64,000 bases of DNA from Microbacterium sp. SS28 (GTDB taxonomy: Bacteria; Actinomycetota; Actinomycetes; Actinomycetales; Microbacteriaceae), in contig NZ_JAKWJP010000004.1 in the NCBI RefSeq assembly GCF_022761035.1, positions 372,001-436,000 on the forward strand, read 5' to 3'. The translations under genes were made by a program, and so were the position numbers. Positions 57,972-64,000 of the stretch are shown piece by piece; position 1 is the stretch's first letter; each line of letters starts with the position of its first letter. The notes below the pieces were generated by a model, which ran no database searches, had not been told where the DNA came from, and was given only the letters and a program-made list of their open reading frames with translations.

Positions 57972-60476
57972 CTACCCGCCGACCACCTCGAGCTCGGCGG
58001 AGACGGGGAGATCCCACGCGGACGGCCCGGCGGCGAGCGTGTACGTCCCGGGCTGCACGCGCAGCGCGCCGGCGTGCAGCCAGTCCTCCGGGGCGCCCGG
58101 CAGGCGGAGGGCGTCGTCCCACACCGCGAGGCGCGCGGGGGCGAACTCCAGCTCGACATCCCGCGCCTCGCCCGGAGCGAGCGTCACGCGACGGTAGGCG
58201 ACGAGCACGCGACGGGGCGTCGCGATCGGCAGGCCGGCGGCGGGCACGGCGTAGAGCTGCACGAGCTCCTCCGCCGTCCGGTCTCCCGCATTGCGCACGC
58301 GCACGACGGCCTTCACGACGGACTCACCGGCGCGCGGTTCGAACCCGGGATGCCGGTGCGTCGGCGTACCCGCGGACGCGAGTGAATCGGCCGCGAGCGA
58401 CTCGTACGCGACGCGCGAGTAGGTGAGCCCGTGGCCGAAGGCGAACGCCGGCGCCTCGGACTGGTGCCGGTAGGTCGCACCCTGACGCGCCGTGTCGTAG
58501 TCGAAGAGGTCGCCCGCCTGCTCGGGCGTCGCGGGCCAGCTCTGCGCGAGACGGCCGCGCGGCTCGCGGTCGCCCGACAGCACGTCGGCCAGGCCGTGCC
58601 CGAGCTCCTGTCCGCCGTGGCTCGACCACACGACGGTCGCGGCATCCACTCCATCCAGGATGTAGGGGTAGCTCGACACGATCGTGAGCACCGTCGCGGG
58701 GTTCGCCTCGTGCGCCGTGCGCCACAACTCTCCGAACGCGGCGGGAAGCCGCAGGTGCGGGCGGTCCTCGGTCTCGCGGCCCGCGAGGTGCGGGTCGTTT
58801 CCGACGGCCACGACGACGGCGTCGGCGCGCGCGGCGGCTTCGGCGATCGCGTGCCGGCCCGAGCGGACCGTCCGCACGTCGAACCGCTCCGCCGTCTCGA
58901 GGGTCACGGCGTCCGCCGCGAGCAGGCCCGAGTCGCGGAAGGCGTGCAGCCAGCGCCCCGACCCGAGGTGCAGCAGCGACCACGTGCCGTCGGCGTGCAC
59001 GTGCCGGCGGAAGCTCTCCTGCACGACCCACTCGCCGACGCGCGTCGCGTCGGCGCGCATGGGCCAGTGGGCGCCCGTCAGGAGCAGTCCGCTCGCCTTC
59101 GAACGGAGGGTCAGGATGCCGTCGCCCCAGTCCGTGACGTCGAACCACGTGTCCTCGCCCGCGACCGGCGAGGCGGCCGAGACGACGGCGCCGGCCGCGT
59201 CGGAGGTGACGTAGCGTCCGTTCGAGCCGGCGCGAAGCGCGATCGTGTCGGCTCCCGTGACGGCCTCGACCGCGGCATCCGGATACCGCTCGGCCAGGCC
59301 CTGCGCGATCCCGACGGCGTACGGCGGGGTGCCCGCGTACCAGTCCGTGAGCACGCGATCGGCGAGCGGACCCACGACGGCGATGCGCGCAGGCGAAGCG
59401 AGCGGGAGCGCCGCGTCGTCGTTGCGCAGGACGACGACCGACGCCGCGACGCTCTCGCGGGCGAGGGCGCGGGAGGCGGGCGCGTCGATGTCGTCCGCCG
59501 TGATGCCGGCGTACGGGTCGGCGTCGCCGTCGAACTCGCCTGTGCGCAGACGCAGCTCGAGCAGCCGCGTCACGGCGCGGTCGATGTCGTCCGCCGTGAG
59601 CCGCCCGTCGGCGAGAGCTTCGCGCACGTAGCCGATCGTGGGCTCGGCGTTCGCGTCGTTGTCGGTGAACGAGTCCAGGCCCGAGGTGAGGAGTGCGACA
59701 GTCGCGCTCACGTGGTCGGGCTGCGTGCGCTGCGTCGTGACGAGGAAGGTCGGGGCGCCGGCATCCGACACGATCGCGAGCGAGCCGTCGGTCCACGACC
59801 GCGCCTCCGCGACGAGCTCGGGCTGCGTGTGCGCGGGAGCGCCGTTGACGCGGTTGTACGAGAGCATCATGCTGCCCGCCACTCCCGCCTCGATCGCACC
59901 GCGGAAGGCGGGCAGCTCCTCTTCGTGGAGCGTGCGCAGCGACAGCTCGGAGTCCGTCGTCGAGCGGTCCGTCTCGTTGCTGTAGCCGAGGAAGTGCTTG
60001 AGCGAAGGGACAGTCCGCCAGACGCGCTCATCGCGGCCGCGCAGACCCTGCGAGTAGGCCGTGCCGAAGTGCGCCGTGAGGTGCGGGTCTTCGGAGTAGC
60101 CCTCCTCGTTGCGGCCCCACGCGGGGTGGCGCAGCGTGTTGACGACGGGCGCCCACACGTTGAGGCTCACGAGCGGGTCGGCGGCGCGCTTGGCGCGCAC
60201 CTCCGTCGCCGCGACCTCGCCGACCTTCTCGATGAGCTCGGCATCCCACGTCGCCGCGAGGCCCACGGCCTGCGGGAAGACCGTCGCGGTGCCGAGCCAC
60301 GCGACGCCGTGCAGAGCTTCGCAGCCCGTGCGGAACTCCGCGATGCCGAGGCGCTCGATCGCGGGCGCGGCCTGGTGCAGCATCGCGATGCGCTCGTCGG
60401 GAGTCAGCTGGGCGAGCAGGTCGCGGGCGCGGTCGGCGAGCGGCTGATCGACCTGGCGGAACACGGGCGTCGACAT
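57972..60476 (-). CDS. Glycoside hydrolase family 3 beta-glucosidase/xylosidase with inserted beta-trefoil-like domain
   Basis: An 834-residue cytoplasmic GH3 enzyme. The N-terminal barrel has GCEALHGVAW, APVVNTLRHPAWGRNEEGYSED, SLKHFLGYSNET and AIVSDAGAP, where Asp238 is the nucleophile (the next residue is Ala instead of the usual Trp). The alpha/beta sandwich is interrupted at about 405-530 by a fascin/PA14-position domain (IALRAGSNGRYVTSD, LTLRSKASGLLLTG, WSLLHLGSGRWLHAF). A C-terminal fibronectin-III-like domain follows FAFGHGLTYSRV. GAAGGAGATC precedes ATG 60476. It is co-transcribed with the GH42 gene 33 bp upstream. Confidence 0.93.
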   Translation of the reverse strand: MSTPVFRQVDQPLADRARDLLAQLTPDERIAMLHQAAPAIERLGIAEFRTGCEALHGVAWLGTATVFPQAVGLAATWDAELIEKVGEVAATEVRAKRAADPLVSLNVWAPVVNTLRHPAWGRNEEGYSEDPHLTAHFGTAYSQGLRGRDERVWRTVPSLKHFLGYSNETDRSTTDSELSLRTLHEEELPAFRGAIEAGVAGSMMLSYNRVNGAPAHTQPELVAEARSWTDGSLAIVSDAGAPTFLVTTQRTQPDHVSATVALLTSGLDSFTDNDANAEPTIGYVREALADGRLTADDIDRAVTRLLELRLRTGEFDGDADPYAGITADDIDAPASRALARESVAASVVVLRNDDAALPLASPARIAVVGPLADRVLTDWYAGTPPYAVGIAQGLAERYPDAAVEAVTGADTIALRAGSNGRYVTSDAAGAVVSAASPVAGEDTWFDVTDWGDGILTLRSKASGLLLTGAHWPMRADATRVGEWVVQESFRRHVHADGTWSLLHLGSGRWLHAFRDSGLLAADAVTLETAERFDVRTVRSGRHAIAEAAARADAVVVAVGNDPHLAGRETEDRPHLRLPAAFGELWRTAHEANPATVLTIVSSYPYILDGVDAATVVWSSHGGQELGHGLADVLSGDREPRGRLAQSWPATPEQAGDLFDYDTARQGATYRHQSEAPAFAFGHGLTYSRVAYESLAADSLASAGTPTHRHPGFEPRAGESVVKAVVRVRNAGDRTAEELVQLYAVPAAGLPIATPRRVLVAYRRVTLAPGEARDVELEFAPARLAVWDDALRLPGAPEDWLHAGALRVQPGTYTLAAGPSAWDLPVSAELEVVGG

Positions 60477-60509
60477 CGACGGATCTCCTTCGGTGGGTGG
60501 AGCGGGGGA

Positions 60510-62558
60510 TCAGGGGCGGTCCGTCAGGACGACGGCGTCGCCGGGGCCGATGGCAACGGCGTCTTCGAGCGGCGCGTCGGACAGGAGGTCGCGCCACCGT
60601 CCGGCTGCGGTGACGATGCGCTCGGTCGAGCCGTGGTTGAGGAGGAAGAGCGCGGCTCCGCGACGCACGGCCTCGACGTCGTCTGGCAGGTCGAGCACGA
60701 CGCCCCGGACGTCGACGGCCTCGAGCGCGTCGCCCAGGACGGCGCCGAGGACGTCGTCCGAGACGATCGCGCCGAGGTACCACGCCGTGCCTTCCCCGGC
60801 GTGATGCCGCGTGACGGCGGGTGCGCCCGCGAGATGGCCTGCCGCGAAGCGCGCGAGCACGTCGGCACCCTCGGCGCGCAGGCGCTCGCCGAGGATCCCG
60901 GCGGTGGGGAGGCCTGCGGCCGCGGCCCGGCCGGTCGTCCACTCCGGCGCGATCTCCAGCGCGGTCGGGGCGTCCGGCAGCCCGACCCACTCCTCGCCAC
61001 TCACTCCGAGCACGTCCCGCAGGAGCGCGGGGGAGCGCCCCGGCAGGATCGCGGCGTTCGCATCCGCGACGCCCGAGAACGGGCCGACGACCAGGCTCGC
61101 GCCCGCGCGCACTGCCGCGCTCAGCGAGGCAGCGGCATCCGGCTCCAGCACATAGCTGTGCGGCACGAGCACGACGCGGTAGGCCGACAGGTCGGCGCCC
61201 GGTCGCACGAGGTCGACCGCGACGCCGCGACGCCACAGCTCGCGGTGCCAGCGCTGCACCTGCGCGAGGGTCTCGAGGCGCTCTGTCGGGCGAGCAGGCT
61301 CTTCGCCGGCCCACCACGACGACCAGTCGAAGAGGACGGCGACGGATGCCTCGACCCGCCCGTCCGCGACATCCCGCAGTCGCCGCAGGTCGGCGCCGAG
61401 CGCCGTCACCGAGCGGAAGACGTCCGTGTCGGCGCCCGCGTGCGGGAGCATCGCGGAGTGGAAGCGCTCGGCCCCGCTGCGCGCCTGCCGCCACTGGAAG
61501 AAGCAGATCGCATCGGCGCCGCGCGCGACGGCCTGCAGCGAGTCGAGCCGAGTCTGCGCGGGCGACTTGGGCAGATTGTGCGGGCGCCATGACACAGAGC
61601 TGACGGCGTGCTCCATGAGCACCCACGGGCGCCCGCCGCCGAGCGAGCGCATGAGGTCGTGCACGAGCGCCGCGTCGGACGCGGCCGTGGGGGAGGAGTG
61701 GTCGATGTAGTGGTCGTTCGCGATGACGTCGACCTCGGGTGCCCAGGCCCAGTAGTCGGCGTGCACGAAGAACTCCATGAAGTTCGTCGTGATGGGCTGC
61801 GTCGCGCCGACGGCGCGGATCGCGTCGCGCTGCTCGCGATAGACCGCCAGCAGCTGGTCGGAGCTGTACCGCCGGAAGTCGAGCGACTGGGCGGGGTTCA
61901 CGAGATACGGCATGCGCCGCGGCGGCAGCACCTCGTCGAAGGCGCGGTACCCCTGCGCCCACACGGTCGTGCCCCACGCGGCGTTGAGCGCCTCGATGGT
62001 GCCGTACTTGTCACGCAGCCACGAGCGGAACTCGCGCGCCGCCTCGTCGCCGAAGTCGAGCTGCCCGTACTCGTTGCCGACGTGCCACATCCGCACGGCA
62101 GGGTGATCGGCGTAGCGACGGGCGAGGTCGGTCGTGATGGCGAGGGCGTGCTCGCGGTAGACCCGCGACGCCGGCGTGAACTGATTGCGCGAGCCCGCGA
62201 CGAGGCGCACGCCATCGCGGTCGACGGGCAGGGTCTCGGGATGCTGCACCCCGAGCCACGGCGGCGGCGAGGCCGTCGGCGACGCGAGGTCGACGGCGAT
62301 CCCCCGCGCGTGCAGCAGGTCGAGCACCTCGTCGAGCCACGCGAAGTCGCGCTCGCCCGGAGACGGCTCGAGGCGCGACCAGCTGAACACGCCGATCGTG
62401 ACGAGGTTGACGCCGGCCTGCACCATGAGGTCGGCATCCTCGAGCCAGACATCGCGCGGCCACTGCTCGGGGTTGTAGTCGCCGCCGAAGCAGATGCCGA
62501 GGTCGTCGACGAGCGCGCGGAAGCCCTCGGTGCGGGGGACATGCGGAACGGTTGTCAT
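60510..62558 (-). CDS. Glycoside hydrolase family 42 beta-galactosidase
   Basis: A 682-residue cytoplasmic enzyme cleaving terminal beta-galactose. The GH42 start GICFGGDYNPEQWPRDVW, ASPTASPPPWL, acid/base Glu163 in MWHVGNEYG and nucleophile Glu316 in WVLMEHAVSSVSW are all present, followed by the trimerisation and C-terminal beta domains. GAAGAGGTC lies before ATG 62558. It is the first gene of the GH42-GH3 operon; the divergent GH95 gene shares a LacI-type operator. Together they suggest intracellular processing of galactose- and fucose-bearing plant oligosaccharides such as xyloglucan fragments. Confidence 0.95.
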   Translation of the reverse strand: MTTVPHVPRTEGFRALVDDLGICFGGDYNPEQWPRDVWLEDADLMVQAGVNLVTIGVFSWSRLEPSPGERDFAWLDEVLDLLHARGIAVDLASPTASPPPWLGVQHPETLPVDRDGVRLVAGSRNQFTPASRVYREHALAITTDLARRYADHPAVRMWHVGNEYGQLDFGDEAAREFRSWLRDKYGTIEALNAAWGTTVWAQGYRAFDEVLPPRRMPYLVNPAQSLDFRRYSSDQLLAVYREQRDAIRAVGATQPITTNFMEFFVHADYWAWAPEVDVIANDHYIDHSSPTAASDAALVHDLMRSLGGGRPWVLMEHAVSSVSWRPHNLPKSPAQTRLDSLQAVARGADAICFFQWRQARSGAERFHSAMLPHAGADTDVFRSVTALGADLRRLRDVADGRVEASVAVLFDWSSWWAGEEPARPTERLETLAQVQRWHRELWRRGVAVDLVRPGADLSAYRVVLVPHSYVLEPDAAASLSAAVRAGASLVVGPFSGVADANAAILPGRSPALLRDVLGVSGEEWVGLPDAPTALEIAPEWTTGRAAAAGLPTAGILGERLRAEGADVLARFAAGHLAGAPAVTRHHAGEGTAWYLGAIVSDDVLGAVLGDALEAVDVRGVVLDLPDDVEAVRRGAALFLLNHGSTERIVTAAGRWRDLLSDAPLEDAVAIGPGDAVVLTDRP

Positions 62559-62584
62559 CGACTCTGTGACCTCTTCGCTACTTC

Positions 62585-62623
62585 TTCGAAGCGCTTCAAC
62601 ACGGAGACCATATACTACGGGTT
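62585..62623. promoter_or_regulatory. LacI-type operator and divergent promoters of the GH42/GH95 locus
   Basis: GAAGCGCTTC (62588-62597), a perfect LacI-family core, overlaps the -35 area of a plus-strand promoter whose -10 is TATACT (62611-62616), seven bases before GTG 62624. On the minus strand the same operator lies downstream of TAGTAT/TATGGT boxes for GH42. One repressor could thus control both directions. Confidence 0.75.
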
Positions 62624-64000
62624 GTGTCGAAGTCCACGCACAGTCGCGCGGCGCTCCATGAGCTGCGCTCCAGCCGTCCTGCCGCGCGCTGGTTAGACGC
62701 CTATCCCGTCGGCAACGGCCTTCGTGGCGCCATGTGCGCGGGGCTCGCGGGCGGTGACCGACTCTGGCTCAACGACATCACGGCGTGGTCGGGTGTCGCC
62801 GATTCCGACCCGTTGCCGGGCGTTGCGTCGCGCGGGCGCGAAGCGCTCGATGGCGTGCGCGCCGCGATCGCCGAGGGCGAGACGGATCCCGCAGAGTCCG
62901 CCCTGCAGCGCATGCAGGCCACGTGGGTGCAGGCGTATCTTCCGCTCGGCTGGATCGACCTCGAGGTGCTCACCGCCGACGGCACCGCCGTCGCGGCGGA
63001 CACCGGCAGGCCGCACCGGCGCGTGCTCGACCTCGCGACGGCGACCGCGATCCACCAGTACGTCGTGTCGGGGGCCGTCGTGCGGCACCGCACGTGGGCC
63101 GACCTCGTGACGGGCGCGATCACGCACGAAGTGACCTCGGACGCTCCGCTCCGCCTCCGCGTGCAGGTCGGCGGCCTCCTGCGACCCCGCGGCGTCGCGC
63201 GCGCCGAAGCGGGCGCCCTCGTGACCGACTGGTGGCTGCCGATCGACGTCGCACCGGGGCACGAGGACCCGCCCGAACCCGTCCGCTACGACGAGCACGC
63301 CGGTCGCCATGGCGCGGTCGCCGTCCGGAGCGCGGCACCGTCGACGATCGAGGACGGCCGCCTCACGACGGCCCCCGCGACGGCGCACCTGCTCACGATC
63401 GCGACAGCGACGGCTCCCGCGATCCCCGGGATGCCCGGAGGCGTGGAGGCCGTCGCCGACGCGATCGCGCTGCTCGGCGGCATCCCGTCCACCGACGACT
63501 CCGGAGCGCTCGCCGAGCGTCTGCACGAGGCCCACTCGGCGGCGCACGGTGCGCTGTACGAGCGGAGCGCGCTCACGCTGCCCTCGCCCGACGACATCCT
63601 CGATCTCGACAGCGATGAGCGCGTGCACCGCGCGCAGGAGCGCGACGATGCAGGTCTCGCGGCCCTCGCGTACCACTACGGGCGCTACCTGCTGATCGCG
63701 TCGTCGCAGCCCGGCGGACTGCCCGTGACCCTCCAGGGCCTCTGGAACGCCGAGCTGCCGGGGCCGTGGTCGAGCGCGTACACGATCAACATCAACACGC
63801 AGATGGCCTACTGGCCCGCCGAGACGACGAACCTCGCGGAGTGCCACGAGCCGCTGCTCGCGTTCGTGCGGCGGCTCTCCGAGACGACCGGACCGGTCGT
63901 CGCGCGCGAGCTCTACGGCGCGGACGGCTGGGTCGCGCACCACAATTCGGATGCCTGGGCCTTTGCGGCGCCCGTCGGCGCCGGCCACGGCGACCCGTCG
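62624..64000 (+). CDS. Glycoside hydrolase family 95 alpha-L-fucosidase, N-terminal part (runs off window)
   Basis: The frame is open from GTG 62624 to the window end (459 residues). The N-terminal beta-supersandwich begins WLDAYPVGNGLRGAMCAGLA and is followed by the helical barrel start: AGLAALAYHYGRYLLIASSQ, PGGLPVTLQGLWNAELPGPW, then SAYTININTQMAYWPAETTN, YGADGWVAHHNSDAW, all typical of GH95 (alpha-1,2-fucosidase or alpha-galactosidase). There is no signal peptide, so it acts on imported oligosaccharides. The general-acid Glu lies beyond the window. TATACT seven bases upstream decides the start. Confidence 0.93.
   Translation, partial: MSKSTHSRAALHELRSSRPAARWLDAYPVGNGLRGAMCAGLAGGDRLWLNDITAWSGVADSDPLPGVASRGREALDGVRAAIAEGETDPAESALQRMQATWVQAYLPLGWIDLEVLTADGTAVAADTGRPHRRVLDLATATAIHQYVVSGAVVRHRTWADLVTGAITHEVTSDAPLRLRVQVGGLLRPRGVARAEAGALVTDWWLPIDVAPGHEDPPEPVRYDEHAGRHGAVAVRSAAPSTIEDGRLTTAPATAHLLTIATATAPAIPGMPGGVEAVADAIALLGGIPSTDDSGALAERLHEAHSAAHGALYERSALTLPSPDDILDLDSDERVHRAQERDDAGLAALAYHYGRYLLIASSQPGGLPVTLQGLWNAELPGPWSSAYTININTQMAYWPAETTNLAECHEPLLAFVRRLSETTGPVVARELYGADGWVAHHNSDAWAFAAPVGAGHGDPS

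Noticed and set aside
58431-61592. 1050-codon plus-strand frame opposite the GH3 and GH42 genes
   Set aside because: Shadow of two well-recognised hydrolase genes; Arg/Val-rich low complexity throughout.
1-64000. tRNA, rRNA, prophage, IS element or known defence system
   Set aside because: No cloverleaf with TTCGANNC arm, rRNA sequence, transposase, integrase, restriction or toxin-antitoxin genes were recognised; the intein is the only mobile element with coding content.

Overview
The window is very GC-rich chromosomal DNA of an actinobacterium. The best guess is Microbacteriaceae, probably Microbacterium or a close relative. This rests on the codon bias, the constant GGATGCC/GGCATCC words, a DUF3073 protein, an Rv2578c-type radical SAM protein, TIGR02611/PGPGW and LytR-CpsA-Psr proteins, and the many genes with no Shine-Dalgarno site but a TAnnnT -10 box 6-7 nt before the start codon (leaderless mRNAs). 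No rRNA, tRNA, IS element, prophage or CRISPR array was seen. No gene-free stretch exceeds 300 bases.

Layout. 1-2.1 kb: 5' part of putA (proline catabolism) and a divergent LysR regulator. 2.1-7.7 kb: purine synthesis genes purD, purM and purF, with an SCP-like protein and two unknowns. 7.8-13 kb: an MFS carrier, a PfpI/DJ-1 protein, IclR and TetR regulators, a universal stress protein, a cupin, and small membrane or basic proteins. 13-15.8 kb: a PadR/DUF4097 operon with paired operators, and a MerR-TipAS regulator with a strong internal ribosome site. 15.9-24.4 kb: topoisomerase IB, a CrcB fluoride-channel pair, an AcrB-like RND pump, two DUF998 membrane proteins and aldose 1-epimerase. 24.4-36.2 kb: a DEAD-box helicase with a repeat-rich disordered N-terminus, a GT1 glycosyltransferase, an intein-split radical SAM protein, an M15 D,D-carboxypeptidase, an acyl-CoA dehydrogenase, a secreted M28 peptidase and an LCP ligase.

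36.3-41.4 kb holds the most interesting unit. It is an ECF-type importer (two related S proteins, a T protein and a fused double ATPase) with a siderophore-interacting flavoreductase inside the same operon and a DtxR/IdeR-like iron box in front of the ATPase gene. Together these predict an iron-regulated ECF importer of a chelated iron or haem-like substrate, with reductive release inside the cell. The iron assignment is inference; YkoE-like S proteins are otherwise linked to thiamine or its precursor.

41.5-50.6 kb: pirin, a GNAT protein, an SGNH hydrolase, a Ski2-like helicase carrying a small in-frame palindromic insertion, RecQ and formate-tetrahydrofolate ligase. 50.7-57.8 kb: glutathione peroxidase, a GH3 enzyme, two tandem GNATs (one fused to a GH16-like domain with an altered catalytic motif), an acyl-CoA oxidase and 3-methyladenine glycosylase. 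58-64 kb: a glycan-use locus, with a GH42-GH3 operon divergent from a GH95 alpha-fucosidase (cut by the window end) around one LacI-type operator.

Short REP-like inverted repeats (GAGCYTGYCGAAG type) recur between genes. In places they supply stop codons or inter-domain linkers.
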